Shown here: positions 39,649-48,538 of the stretch, in pieces | Layout: every line of letters begins with the position of its first letter | Position numbering within the stretch: the stretch's first letter is position 1 | Assembly (NCBI RefSeq): GCF_900099805.1 | Contig: NZ_FNDR01000015.1 | Coordinates: 100,437-164,436, forward strand | DNA length: 64,000 nt | Origin: Variovorax sp. OV700 | Lineage (GTDB): Bacteria > Pseudomonadota > Gammaproteobacteria > Burkholderiales > Burkholderiaceae_C | Direction of reading: 5' to 3' | The notes under the pieces: generated by a model | What the model saw: only the letters and a program-made list of their open reading frames with translations | The model's database searches: none | What the model was told of the DNA's origin: nothing | Translations under genes and position numbers: made by a program

Positions 39649-39671
39649 ATTGACCGGATTTTCCGAACAAT
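39649..39671. promoter_or_regulatory. Imperfect dyad, candidate LysR operator before the hydroquinone genes
   Basis: ATTGACCGGA-ttt-TCCGAACAAT: two 10-bp arms with eight matches, around a 3-bp centre. It lies 105-127 bp before the start of the dioxygenase small subunit, a typical LysR activation-site distance. The rest of the 152-bp gap (39624-39775) holds no gene. Confidence 0.5.
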
Positions 39672-39775
39672 GCGGCGGGCGTTTGGTGCCTACCGCGACG
39701 CTTCGTTGCTGCCTACAGTTCAGTGCATCCGCAGCACATGCTGCGTCCTTGGACTTCAGCAGGAGATACCCACCC

Positions 39776-40288
39776 ATGACTGCCACCGCCTACCAGACCC
39801 GGTTCGGATCGCTCAAGAACTTCGAGAAGGGTCGCGTCGAGCCGATCGCCGACGACGTGCGCCATTATGCGTTCTCGAACTGTTTCGAAATTGCGAGCAA
39901 CAGCAAGCCGTACGAAAAGGTCGTGTTCGGGCAGAACCAGATCTACGTGCTCGAGACGCTGCGCGCCGAAGGCATCTCGCCCTGGTACACCTGCGCGCAC
40001 GACGAGTTCGCGCTCGTGATGGACGGGACGGTCGAGGTGCACCTGGTGCAGCTCGATGCCGGCCAGGCCGTGGCCGACGCCGACAAGAACGGTGCGGTGC
40101 TCGTGCAGGGTGAGCCCAAGGGCAAGAAGATGGGCTGGATGAAGCTCTCGCGTGGCCACCAGGGCCTGCTGCCCAAGAACACGGCCTATCAGTTCCGCGC
40201 GCCGGGCGAGCCCGGCGTGATCGTCCTGCAGAGCTGCAAGGGCGACCTCTCGGTCGAGAAGTGGGCCGACATCTGCCAGACGCACTGA
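39776..40288 (+). CDS. hapC: Hydroquinone 1,2-dioxygenase, small subunit (HapC-like)
   Basis: The 170-residue protein has a cupin-like fold signature (CAHDEFALVMDGTVEVHLV, about 73-91; shown partly) and, late, NTAYQFRAPGEPGVIVLQS near 136-154. It matches the small subunit of the two-subunit Fe(II) hydroquinone 1,2-dioxygenases (HapC, PnpC-like) by length and by being followed after 25 bp by the large subunit gene. The heterotetramer cuts hydroquinone to 4-hydroxymuconic semialdehyde. The small subunit is not the classic ferrous-iron site owner; which subunit binds iron is not decided here. Confidence 0.85.
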   Translation: MTATAYQTRFGSLKNFEKGRVEPIADDVRHYAFSNCFEIASNSKPYEKVVFGQNQIYVLETLRAEGISPWYTCAHDEFALVMDGTVEVHLVQLDAGQAVADADKNGAVLVQGEPKGKKMGWMKLSRGHQGLLPKNTAYQFRAPGEPGVIVLQSCKGDLSVEKWADICQTH

Positions 40289-40313
40289 GCCACCAAATCC
40301 TGGAGACGCCATC

Positions 40314-41321
40314 ATGAACGCACCCGCAGAACTCGCCAAGGTCATCGCATCGCAGCCGAATGCTTCGCTTGGCTACAAGGATTTTTCGCTCGGCAGCTTC
40401 GGCTTCCGCCGGGACGAGTACTTCGTCCACATCAACTGGAAGACGCGCGACGGCCGGCCGATGAGCCACACCATGGACGCCGGCAGCTACCTGCGCGCGC
40501 TGATGCGCGACGTGGCCTGGGGCTTCTTCTACGGCTGGGTCAATTTCGACGATGTGTTCGGCACGGTCAACCACTACCAGTCGGTCGACCTGTATGCGGG
40601 CAGCTTCAATGGCACGATGAAAGAGGCCGGCATCGACCTGCTGGAGAACTTTCCGACCGCGCAGATCCGCGCCACCTTCGAAGCCATGCTCGACGACTGG
40701 ACCAACGAGACCTTCGATCCGTTCGCGGCACCGCAGGAAACCGGCTCGCCCTACGGCCGCAAGAACGGCAACAACACCGCCAAGGTGACGCGCGCCCGTG
40801 AACTCGCCAAGCGCTGCGTCGGGCTCAAGGGCGACCTGAACCTGCGCAGCGACGCGAGCGGCGCGCCGGTCAATCGCGCGTTCGCCGATGTTTCCCAGGA
40901 GCAGCCCGAGCTGCACCCGGAGCCCGGCTTCGAGAACGAGGTGCATGCCTTTAGCCTGTTCGGCTTCCTGAGCCGTTCGCAGGTGACCTGGAACCCGAGC
41001 TTCACCTCGGTGGTGAAGCACAGCTTCATGTGCCCGACCACCGAAGAGCACATCCTGCCAATCATCCATGGCAACGACCGCGTCGAGTGGTTCTTCCAGA
41101 TGACCGACGAGATCCACTGGGACTGCGCCGACAAGAACACCGGCAAGCCGATGGCCCGCGTGATCATGAAGGCCGGCGACATGTCCGCCATGCCGGCCTA
41201 TTGCCGCCACCAGGGCTTCAGCCCGAAGCGCTCGATGCTCCTCGTCTGGGAGAACGGCTCGCCGACGCTGGTCTACGAGATCCAGAAGGGCGAGAGCCCC
41301 GAGGTTCCGGTTCAGTTCTGA
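40314..41321 (+). CDS. hapD: Hydroquinone 1,2-dioxygenase, large subunit (HapD-like)
   Basis: The 335-residue protein matches the 38-kDa large subunit of hydroquinone 1,2-dioxygenase (HapD/PnpD). Candidate iron ligands include H258 and nearby residues in EIHWDCADKN and the AYCRHQGFSPKRSMLLVWENG block near 300-320. The protein has no recognisable homology to intradiol or LigB extradiol enzymes, as is typical for this type II hydroquinone dioxygenase. It acts with the preceding small subunit. The order small subunit, large subunit, semialdehyde dehydrogenase is the classical hap/pnp order. Confidence 0.85.
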   Translation: MNAPAELAKVIASQPNASLGYKDFSLGSFGFRRDEYFVHINWKTRDGRPMSHTMDAGSYLRALMRDVAWGFFYGWVNFDDVFGTVNHYQSVDLYAGSFNGTMKEAGIDLLENFPTAQIRATFEAMLDDWTNETFDPFAAPQETGSPYGRKNGNNTAKVTRARELAKRCVGLKGDLNLRSDASGAPVNRAFADVSQEQPELHPEPGFENEVHAFSLFGFLSRSQVTWNPSFTSVVKHSFMCPTTEEHILPIIHGNDRVEWFFQMTDEIHWDCADKNTGKPMARVIMKAGDMSAMPAYCRHQGFSPKRSMLLVWENGSPTLVYEIQKGESPEVPVQF

Positions 41322-41361
41322 CAAGCCCGCGGCCCAGCCGGCCGCACCACGAAAGCCATCC

Positions 41362-42870
41362 ATGAATCTCGCGGACCTCCAGGTCGCGGTGGGCATCGTC
41401 ACGCCCATTCGCCACCAGCTCTTCATCGACGGGCGTTTCGTCGACGCCGAATCGGGCGAGACGCTGGCCACGCTCAATCCGCACGACAACTCGACCATCG
41501 CCGACGTCGCGCTCGCAGGCAAGGCCGACGTCGACAAGGCGGTGGCCGCCGCAACCCGCGCTTTCCCGGCCTGGAGCCGCATGGCGGCGGCCGACCGCGG
41601 CCGCATCCTGCTGCGGCTGGCCGACCTGATCGAGGCCAACGCCGAAGACCTGGCCCGCCTTGAATCGCTGGACACCGGGCATCCGGTGCGCGACTCGCGC
41701 GCGCTCGACGTGCCGCGCACCGCCGCGTGCTTCCGCTACTTCGGCGGCATGGCCGACAAGTTCCAGGGCGAGACCATCCCGGTCGAGGCCGGCTTTCTCA
41801 ACTACACGCTGCGCGAGCCGGTCGGGGTGGTCGGCCAGATCGTGCCGTGGAACTTCCCGCTGATGTTCACCAGCTGGAAGATGGCGCCCGCGCTCGCCGC
41901 CGGCAACTGCATCGTGATGAAGCCGGCGGAGATCACGCCGTTGACCTCGCTGCGCATCGCCGAGCTTATGCAGGAAGCCGGCCTGCCCGACGGCGTCGTC
42001 AACATGGTGCCGGGCATCGGCAGCGTGGTGGGCCAGTACATCGCCGAGCATCCGGGCATCGCGAAGGTCGCGTTCACCGGCAGCACGGCCACGGGTCGCC
42101 GTGTCGTGCAGGCGAGCGCGGGCAACCTCAAGAAGGTGCAGCTCGAGCTCGGCGGCAAGGGACCGAACATCGTGTTCGAGGATGCGTTCCTGCCGGCCGC
42201 CATCAACGGCAGTGCCTGGGCCATCTTCCACAACCAGGGGCAGGCCTGCATCGCCGGCTCGCGGCTGGTGCTGCACGAGAAGATCGCCGACGCGTTCCTC
42301 GACAAGTTCATTCCGCTGGCGCAGTCGATCCGGCTTGGCAATCCGCTGGATCCGGCCACCGAGATGGGCCCGCTCACCAGCGCCCAGCACAGCGAGCGCG
42401 TGCTCGCCTATGTCGATGTCGCCACCGCGCAGGGCGGCGAGCTGCTCGCGGGCGGCAAGGCGCCCGGCGGTGATCTTGCGCGCGGCTGCTACGTCGAGCC
42501 GACCATCGTGCGCGCCCGGTCGTACCGCGATCGTGTGGCGCAGGAGGAAGTGTTCGGCCCGTTCGTGACGGTGCTGACCTTCAAGGACGACGCACAGGCC
42601 CTGGAGATCGCCAACGGCACCGAGTACGGCCTGGGCAGCGGGCTGTGGACGTCCAACCTGCAGCGCGCGCACAAGATGGCGCACGACCTGCACGCCGGCA
42701 TGGTCTGGATCAACAGCTACAAGCGGGTCAATCCCGGCTCGCCGTTTGGCGGCGTGGGCCAGAGCGGCTATGGCCGCGAAATGGGCTTCGACGCGATGCG
42801 CGAGTACACCCAGGTCAAGAGCGTGTGGGTCAACGTCGACGCACAGATTCCGCCGCACTTCAAACGCTGA
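41362..42870 (+). CDS. hapE: 4-Hydroxymuconic semialdehyde dehydrogenase (HapE-like aldehyde dehydrogenase)
   Basis: The 502-residue NAD(P)-dependent aldehyde dehydrogenase has the full catalytic set: N164 in VPWNFPL, E262 in LELGGKGPNI and C296 in NQGQACIAGS, plus the FTGSTATGR glycine motif (238-246). It oxidises the ring-cleavage aldehyde to maleylacetate. The assignment to 4-hydroxymuconic semialdehyde rests on its place after the hydroquinone dioxygenase; the ALDH family alone would not define the substrate. Confidence 0.88.
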   Translation: MNLADLQVAVGIVTPIRHQLFIDGRFVDAESGETLATLNPHDNSTIADVALAGKADVDKAVAAATRAFPAWSRMAAADRGRILLRLADLIEANAEDLARLESLDTGHPVRDSRALDVPRTAACFRYFGGMADKFQGETIPVEAGFLNYTLREPVGVVGQIVPWNFPLMFTSWKMAPALAAGNCIVMKPAEITPLTSLRIAELMQEAGLPDGVVNMVPGIGSVVGQYIAEHPGIAKVAFTGSTATGRRVVQASAGNLKKVQLELGGKGPNIVFEDAFLPAAINGSAWAIFHNQGQACIAGSRLVLHEKIADAFLDKFIPLAQSIRLGNPLDPATEMGPLTSAQHSERVLAYVDVATAQGGELLAGGKAPGGDLARGCYVEPTIVRARSYRDRVAQEEVFGPFVTVLTFKDDAQALEIANGTEYGLGSGLWTSNLQRAHKMAHDLHAGMVWINSYKRVNPGSPFGGVGQSGYGREMGFDAMREYTQVKSVWVNVDAQIPPHFKR

Positions 42871-42889
42871 CATCTGAAACGAGACACCT

Positions 42890-43861
42890 ATGATCTCCAG
42901 CATCTTTCGCTACCTGACCACCTGCGCGCTGCTTCTTTGCGCGGCGGCTCCGATCCAGGCACAGACCTGGCCGATCAAGCCAGTGCGCCTCGTGGTGGCG
43001 TTCCCGCCCGGAGGCATCGTCGACAACGTGGCGCGCCAGATCCAGCCACGGCTGCAGGCGGCGCTCGGCCAGCCCGTGATCATCGACAACCGCGGCGGCG
43101 CCGGGGGCACGGTGGGCTCGATGGAGGTCGCGCGCGCCGCACCTGACGGCCACACCCTGCTGATGGTGTTCGACAGTTATGCGACCTATCCGCTGGTCTA
43201 TCCCAAGCTCGGCTTCGATGTCGCCAAGGATCTGCAGCCGGTCACGAAGATCGCGAGCAACCCGCTGGTGCTGGTGGTCAATCCCAAGGTGCCTGCCCCT
43301 GATTTCAAGAACTTCGTGGCGCTGCTCAAGTCGCAGCCCGGGCGCTACAACTACGCCAGCGTCGGACCCGGTTCGAGCAACCATTTGACCGCCGAACTGT
43401 TCAAGGCCGTGAGCAGCACCTTTGTCACGCACATTCCTTACCGCGGCGGTGGCCCGGCCCAGCAGGACCTGCTGGGCGGGCAGGTCGAGATGATGTTCCT
43501 GTCAGCCGTGCTGGCGCAGCCGAACGTCAAGGCCGGCAAGCTGCGCGCGCTGGCGCAGACCGGGGCACGGCGCGTGAGCGCCTACCCGGACACGCCGACC
43601 GTCGCCGAAAGCGGCTACCCCGGCTTCGAGGTGAACTCGTGGGTCGGCCTGCTGGCCCCGGCCGGCACGCCGCGCCCGGTCATCGACCGTCTCCAGGCGG
43701 AGGTGCGCAAGATCGTCACCGATCCGGCCTTTGCCGCGCACCTGCAGGAGCAGGGCCTGACCGGCATCGCCAGTACGCCCGAGCAGTTCGCGGCGGCGCT
43801 CAAGATCGAGCAGGACAAGTGGACGCGGCTGGTGCGCGAGCGCCAGCTCAGCCTTGAGTAG
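42890..43861 (+). CDS. Bug-type tripartite tricarboxylate receptor
   Basis: The 323-residue protein has a Sec signal peptide (residues 1-24, cleavage near PIQAQ) and the Bug family pattern: VRLVVAFPPGGIVDNVAR (about 31-48), the NRGGAGGTVGSMEVARAAPDGHTLL block (about 67-91, in part) and YRGGGPAQQDLLGGQVEMMF (about 183-202). Bug proteins are periplasmic receptors, often without a linked TctAB permease, frequent in Burkholderiales. Sitting between the aldehyde dehydrogenase and maleylacetate reductase genes, it may bind an aromatic or dicarboxylate compound and signal or deliver it. Confidence 0.9.
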   Translation: MISSIFRYLTTCALLLCAAAPIQAQTWPIKPVRLVVAFPPGGIVDNVARQIQPRLQAALGQPVIIDNRGGAGGTVGSMEVARAAPDGHTLLMVFDSYATYPLVYPKLGFDVAKDLQPVTKIASNPLVLVVNPKVPAPDFKNFVALLKSQPGRYNYASVGPGSSNHLTAELFKAVSSTFVTHIPYRGGGPAQQDLLGGQVEMMFLSAVLAQPNVKAGKLRALAQTGARRVSAYPDTPTVAESGYPGFEVNSWVGLLAPAGTPRPVIDRLQAEVRKIVTDPAFAAHLQEQGLTGIASTPEQFAAALKIEQDKWTRLVRERQLSLE

Positions 43862-43870
43862 GGCCGGGCC

Positions 43871-44944
43871 ATGACCGTGCGCGACTTCATCCATACCAGC
43901 CAGCCGCAGCGCGTGGTGTTCGGCGCGGGTTCGCTGCAGCACCTGGCGCGCGAGATCGACGCGCTGGGCGCGCGCCGCGCGCTGGTGCTCAGCACGCCCG
44001 AGCAGCGAGCCCAGGCCGAGCGTGTGGCCGACATGCTGGGTGCGAAGGCCGCGGGCGTGTTCGACCGTGCCGTGATGCATGTACCGATCGAGACCGCCCG
44101 CGAGGCGCGCGAGGTTGCCAGGCGCCTGGGCGCGGACTGTGCCGTGGCGATCGGCGGCGGCTCGACCACGGGACTGGGCAAAGCCATCGCGCTCGATTCG
44201 GGATTGCCGATCCTGGCCATTCCGACCACCTATGCGGGCAGCGAGATGACGCCGATCTACGGGCTCACCGAAGGCGGCCTGAAGAAGACGGGCAAGGACT
44301 TCCGCGTCCTGCCGCGCACCGTGATCTACGACCCCGAGCTGTCGCGCACGCTGCCGGTGGGTCTCTCGGTGACCAGTGGCATCAATGCCATCGCACATGC
44401 GGCCGAAGGGCTCTACGCGCAGGACAGCAACCCTGTGATGGATCTGATGGCGCAGGAGGGGATCGCGGCGCTGGCGCGGGCGCTGCCGGCGATCCGGGCC
44501 CGGGCCGACGACATCGAGGCGCGCGGCGACGCGCTCTACGGGGCCTGGCTCTGTGGCAGCGTGCTCGGCAACGTCGGCATGGCGCTGCACCACAAGCTGT
44601 GTCACACGCTGGGCGGCAGCTTCAATCTGCCGCATGCCGAGGTGCACACCATCGTGCTGCCGCACGCACTGGCCTTCAACGCCGCGGCTGCGCCGCAGGC
44701 CATGGCGCGCATCGCCAGGGCGCTGGGCACGCCGGCGGCTCCACAGGGGATGCAGGATCTGGCCCGCCAGAACGGCGCGCCGGTCGCGTTGCGCGACATC
44801 GGCATGGAGGAGGCCGGCCTGGACAGCGCGGCCGACATCGCGGTGCGCAACCCCTACTGGAATCCGCGGCCCTTCGGCCCACCAGAGCGCGACGTGATCC
44901 GCGCGCTGCTCCAGCGCGCCTGGGCCGGCGAGCCGCCGGGTTGA
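43871..44944 (+). CDS. Maleylacetate reductase
   Basis: The 357-residue protein is an iron-containing alcohol dehydrogenase-type fold: AIGGGSTTGLGKAIAL (about 95-110) as the nucleotide motif and HHKLCHTLGGSFNLPHAEVHTIVLPHAL (about 240-268, in part) with the conserved histidines. It reduces maleylacetate to beta-ketoadipate with NAD(P)H, the shared step after hydroquinone and hydroxyquinol cleavage. HapF and PnpF-like enzymes have the same role. It begins 9 bp after the Bug gene. The next enzymes of the beta-ketoadipate pathway are not in the window. Confidence 0.92.
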   Translation: MTVRDFIHTSQPQRVVFGAGSLQHLAREIDALGARRALVLSTPEQRAQAERVADMLGAKAAGVFDRAVMHVPIETAREAREVARRLGADCAVAIGGGSTTGLGKAIALDSGLPILAIPTTYAGSEMTPIYGLTEGGLKKTGKDFRVLPRTVIYDPELSRTLPVGLSVTSGINAIAHAAEGLYAQDSNPVMDLMAQEGIAALARALPAIRARADDIEARGDALYGAWLCGSVLGNVGMALHHKLCHTLGGSFNLPHAEVHTIVLPHALAFNAAAAPQAMARIARALGTPAAPQGMQDLARQNGAPVALRDIGMEEAGLDSAADIAVRNPYWNPRPFGPPERDVIRALLQRAWAGEPPG

Positions 44945-44987
44945 TCCCCCCAGTTTTTCCGGCAAATCCAACGAGAAGGAGACATCC

Positions 44988-46241
44988 ATGACGCTCAATC
45001 GCAGACAGTTCACTCAGGCCGCGGCCGCGTGGGCCGCCGCCGGCACCGCGCCGCTGGCGTTCGCGGCCGACACGCTCAAGATCGGCTACGTGTCGCCCCA
45101 GACCGGCCCGCTCGCACCGTTCGGCGAAGCCGACAAATGGGTCATCGAGCAGATGAAAACAGCGTTCAAGGACGGCATCAGTGTCGGCGGCAAGAAGTAC
45201 GCGGTGCAGATCGTTCTGAAAGACAGCCAGTCCAACCCGAACCGCGCCGGCGAGGTCGCCAACGACCTGATCCTCAAGGACAAGGTGGCGCTGATGCTGA
45301 CGGCCGGCACGCCCGAGACCGCCAATCCGGTCAGCGATGCCTGCGAACTCAACGAGGTGCCCTGCGTGTCGAGCGTGGTGCCCTGGCAGCCCTGGTTCTT
45401 TGGCCGCAAGGGCGACCCGGCCAAAGGCTTCAACTGGACGTACCACCTGTTCTGGGGCCTGGAGGACGTCATCGGCGCTTTCACCAGCGGCTGGAAGACC
45501 GTTGCGACCAACAAGAAGGTCGGCGGCCTGTTCCCGAACGATGGCGACGGCAACGCCTGGGGCGACAAGGAGCTGGGTTTTCCGAAGCCGCTCTCGCAGA
45601 TGGGCTTCACGCTCACCGACCCCGGCCGGTTCCAGAACGGCACGCAGGATTTTTCCGCGCAGATTGCGGCGTTCAAGAAGGATGGCATCGAGATCGTCAC
45701 TGGCGTGGTGATCCCGCCCGATGCCAAGACCTTCCTGACCCAGGCCAGGCAGCAGGGCTTCAAGCCCAAGGTCATCACGCTCGGCAAGGCACTGCTGTTC
45801 CCGGGCGCGATCGAGGCGCTCGGCGATCTCGGGCAAGGCCTTTCGACCGAGGTGTGGTGGAGCCCGTCGCACCCTTTCACCTCGAGCCTGACCAAGCAGA
45901 GCGCCAAGGCGCTGGCCGAGGCCTACGAGGCCGGCACCAAGAAGCAGTGGACGCAGCCGATCGGTTTTGCGCACGCGCTGTTCGAAGTGGCGTCCAACGC
46001 ACTGTCGCGCGCCAAGTCGCTGAAGCCGGCCGACGTGCGCGATGCCGTCGCCGCAACCTCGATCGATTCCGTGGTGGGGCCGGTGAAATGGGGTGGCCCC
46101 GGCCCGATGAAGAACGTCAGCAAGACGCCGCTCGTGCTCGGCCAGTGGAACAAGGGCAGCAAGTACAAGGTCGAGCTGACCATCGTCAACAACGAGCTGG
46201 CCAAGAACATCCCGACCGGCGGCACGCTGAAGCTGCTCTGA
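44988..46241 (+). CDS. HAAT-family ABC substrate-binding protein, TAT signal
   Basis: The 417-residue receptor begins MTLNRRQFTQ, a twin-arginine motif (R5-R6), with a hydrophobic stretch to about residue 25 and AFAAD cleavage. The type I binding-protein fold follows (DTLKIGYVSPQTGPLAPF at 27-44). It is longer than LivJ (about 370 residues), like receptors for aromatic compounds. AAGGAG 8 bases before the ATG supports the start. It begins a five-gene importer set placed between maleylacetate reductase and hydroxyquinol dioxygenase, so a phenolic ligand is plausible. Confidence 0.9.
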   Translation: MTLNRRQFTQAAAAWAAAGTAPLAFAADTLKIGYVSPQTGPLAPFGEADKWVIEQMKTAFKDGISVGGKKYAVQIVLKDSQSNPNRAGEVANDLILKDKVALMLTAGTPETANPVSDACELNEVPCVSSVVPWQPWFFGRKGDPAKGFNWTYHLFWGLEDVIGAFTSGWKTVATNKKVGGLFPNDGDGNAWGDKELGFPKPLSQMGFTLTDPGRFQNGTQDFSAQIAAFKKDGIEIVTGVVIPPDAKTFLTQARQQGFKPKVITLGKALLFPGAIEALGDLGQGLSTEVWWSPSHPFTSSLTKQSAKALAEAYEAGTKKQWTQPIGFAHALFEVASNALSRAKSLKPADVRDAVAATSIDSVVGPVKWGGPGPMKNVSKTPLVLGQWNKGSKYKVELTIVNNELAKNIPTGGTLKLL

Positions 46242-46242
46242 C

Positions 46243-46962
46243 ATGGCGCTTCTCGCTCTTCATGCCGTCAGCAAGGCCTACGGCGCGCTCAAGGTCACCG
46301 ACAGCATCACGCTGGCGGTCGACGAGGGCGAGACGCTGGGCATCCTCGGGCCGAACGGCGCGGGCAAGACCACGCTGTTCAACCTGATCTCGGGCGACGT
46401 GCGCGTGGACGCGGGCCGCGTGGAATACGAGGGGCGCGACGTCACCGGCCTCAAGCCGCACCAGCGCTGCCATGCAGGCATCGGGCGCAGCTACCAGGTG
46501 CCGCAGCCGTTCGGCAACATGAGCGTGTTCGAGAACCTCGTGACGGCCGCCTGCTTCGGCGGAAAGCAGTGCGAGCGCGAGGCCTGGCAGACCGCCCACG
46601 AAGTGCTGGAGCAGACCGGGCTCATGCCGCATGCCAACCGGCCGGCCGGCGGCCTGACGCTGCTCGACCGCAAGCGGCTCGAACTGGCGCGGGCACTGGC
46701 CACACGGCCCCGGCTGCTGCTGCTCGACGAGATCGCAGGCGGGCTGACCGAACACGAGGCCGGTGTGTTGGTCGACGAACTGCGGCGCATCAAGGCACGC
46801 GGCGTGACGATGATCTGGATCGAGCACGTCGTGCACGCGCTGCTGTCGCTGGCCGACCGGCTGTTCGTGATCAACTTCGGCCAGAAGCTCGCCGAGGGCG
46901 AGCCGCAGGCCGTCATGGCCAACGCCGAGGTGCGGCGCGTGTACATGGGGATGGAAGCATGA
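46243..46962 (+). CDS. ABC transporter ATP-binding protein, LivG-like (aromatic importer)
   Basis: The 239-residue ATPase has Walker A GPNGAGKTT (about 37-45), the IGRSYQVPQPFGNMSVFENL segment (about 79-98), signature-equivalent LTLLDRKRLELARAL (about 141-155; the canonical LSGGQ is replaced by LTLLDRK) and Walker B LLLLDEIAGGL (about 162-172). It starts 1 bp after the receptor stop. The divergent signature motif is shared by other LivG-type proteins for aromatic compounds. Function: power of the importer at the inner face. Confidence 0.9.
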   Translation: MALLALHAVSKAYGALKVTDSITLAVDEGETLGILGPNGAGKTTLFNLISGDVRVDAGRVEYEGRDVTGLKPHQRCHAGIGRSYQVPQPFGNMSVFENLVTAACFGGKQCEREAWQTAHEVLEQTGLMPHANRPAGGLTLLDRKRLELARALATRPRLLLLDEIAGGLTEHEAGVLVDELRRIKARGVTMIWIEHVVHALLSLADRLFVINFGQKLAEGEPQAVMANAEVRRVYMGMEA

Positions 46963-47660
46963 CCCGGCTGCTTGCAACCCGTGGCCTGCAGGCCTTCTAC
47001 GGCGACGCGCAGGCGCTGTTCGGCATCGACTTCGAGCTTGCGAAGGGCGAGCTCGTCGCCATCATCGGCGCCAACGGCGCCGGCAAGTCGACGTTCCTCA
47101 AATGCCTGAGCGGCCTGGTGCGCGCGCCACGCACCGCGATCGAGTTCAAGGGCGAAGCGATCGGGGGCATGCCCGCGGGCGAGATTGTGCGGCGCGGCCT
47201 GGCGCTGGTGCCCGAGGGCCGGCGTCTGTTTCCGAGCCTGAGCGTGGAGGAGAACCTTCTGATGGGAGGCCTCACGCAGCGGCCGGGCCCGTGGAATCTG
47301 CCGCGCCTCTATGCGCTGTTTCCGATCCTGGCCGAGAAGCGGCAGCTTCCAGCCACCTCGCTTTCGGGCGGCCAGCAGCAGATGGTGGCACTCGGTCGCG
47401 CCCTGATGAGCAACCCCGAGGTGCTGCTGTGCGACGAACTGTCGCTCGGGCTGGCGCCGATCGTCATCCGCGAGATCTACGCTGCCATGCCTGCCATCAC
47501 CGGCGAAGGCATGACGGTGGTGATCGTGGAGCAGGACGTGACCATGGCGCAGCGCGTGTCGCAGCGCATCTACTGTCTGCAGGAGGGCCGCGTCTCGCTG
47601 CAGGGGCGCTCCGACGCGTTCACGCGCGAGCAGATCTCCCAGGCCTACTTCGGCCTCTGA
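46959..47660 (+). CDS. ABC transporter ATP-binding protein, LivF-like (aromatic importer)
   Basis: The 233-residue ATPase has Walker A GANGAGKST (about 38-46), LVPEGRRLFPSLSVEENL (about 86-103), signature LSGGQQQM (about 138-145) and Walker B LLCDELSLGLAP (about 159-170). The ATG overlaps the LivG stop by 4 bp. It completes the heteromeric ATPase pair and precedes the LivH gene by 15 bp. Confidence 0.92.
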   Translation: MTRLLATRGLQAFYGDAQALFGIDFELAKGELVAIIGANGAGKSTFLKCLSGLVRAPRTAIEFKGEAIGGMPAGEIVRRGLALVPEGRRLFPSLSVEENLLMGGLTQRPGPWNLPRLYALFPILAEKRQLPATSLSGGQQQMVALGRALMSNPEVLLCDELSLGLAPIVIREIYAAMPAITGEGMTVVIVEQDVTMAQRVSQRIYCLQEGRVSLQGRSDAFTREQISQAYFGL

Positions 47661-47675
47661 ACCGGGCCCGACACC

Positions 47676-48536
47676 ATGCTCGAAACCCTCGTTCAAGGCC
47701 TGCTGCTCGGCGGCCTCTACACCCTGTTCGCCCTGGGCCAGTCGCTCATGTTCGGCGTGATGCGGCTGACCAACACGGCGCAGGGCGACTTCATCATCCT
47801 GGCCGCGTTCACCGCCATCGGCGGCATCGCGTTGACGGGCGGGGCGCCCGGGCTGGTCGCGCTGGCCGTGCTGCCGCTCGCTTTCGGCTTCGGCTATGCG
47901 CTGCAGCGCTACGTGCTCAACGGCACGCTGGGAAAGGATCCGCTGCCTTCGCTGGTGGTGACCTTCGGCCTGTCGATCGTGATCCAGAACCTGTTGCTCG
48001 AGGTGTTCTCGGCCGACCCGCGCGCGATCGAGATCGGCGGCCTCGCGACGCAGGGCGTGCAGGTGGGCGACGCGCTCTCGCTGGGCGTGCTGCCGCTGGT
48101 CGTGCTGGCGGTGGCGGTGGCCGCGACCGCGGCACTGCAGTGGCTGTTTGCACACACGGCGTTGGGCCGCTCGTTCCGGGCCGTGTCGGACGACCGCGAG
48201 ATCGCCGAGCTGATGGGCCTGGACGCCCGAAAAGTCTATGCGCTCGCGACCGCCATGGCCTTCGTTCTGATCGCCATCGCAGGCGTGCTGCAGGGCATGC
48301 GCACGACGGTGTCGCCATCAGACGGGCCACTGCTGCTGCTGTTCGCGTTCGAGGCCGTGATCATCGGCGGCATGGGGTCGTTCTGGGGCACGCTGGCCGG
48401 CGCCATGATCCTCGGGCTGACGCAGCAGATCGGCTTTCGGCTCGATCCGGGCTGGGGCATCTGGTTCGGGCACATCGTTTTTCTGGCAGTGCTGGTGCTG
48501 CGCCCGCAAGGCCTTTTTCCGAAGACCAAAGGCTAA
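47676..48536 (+). CDS. ABC permease, LivH-like (aromatic importer)
   Basis: The 286-residue membrane protein shows the LivH hallmarks: LGGLYTLFALGQSLMFGVMRLTN (about 9-31, in part), LPSLVVTFGLSIVIQN (about 89-104) and the late LLLLFAFEAVIIGGMGSFWGT (about 215-235, in part). About eight transmembrane segments. It forms the channel with the LivM-like partner encoded next, 2 bp after its stop. Confidence 0.92.
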   Translation: MLETLVQGLLLGGLYTLFALGQSLMFGVMRLTNTAQGDFIILAAFTAIGGIALTGGAPGLVALAVLPLAFGFGYALQRYVLNGTLGKDPLPSLVVTFGLSIVIQNLLLEVFSADPRAIEIGGLATQGVQVGDALSLGVLPLVVLAVAVAATAALQWLFAHTALGRSFRAVSDDREIAELMGLDARKVYALATAMAFVLIAIAGVLQGMRTTVSPSDGPLLLLFAFEAVIIGGMGSFWGTLAGAMILGLTQQIGFRLDPGWGIWFGHIVFLAVLVLRPQGLFPKTKG

Positions 48537-48538
48537 CC

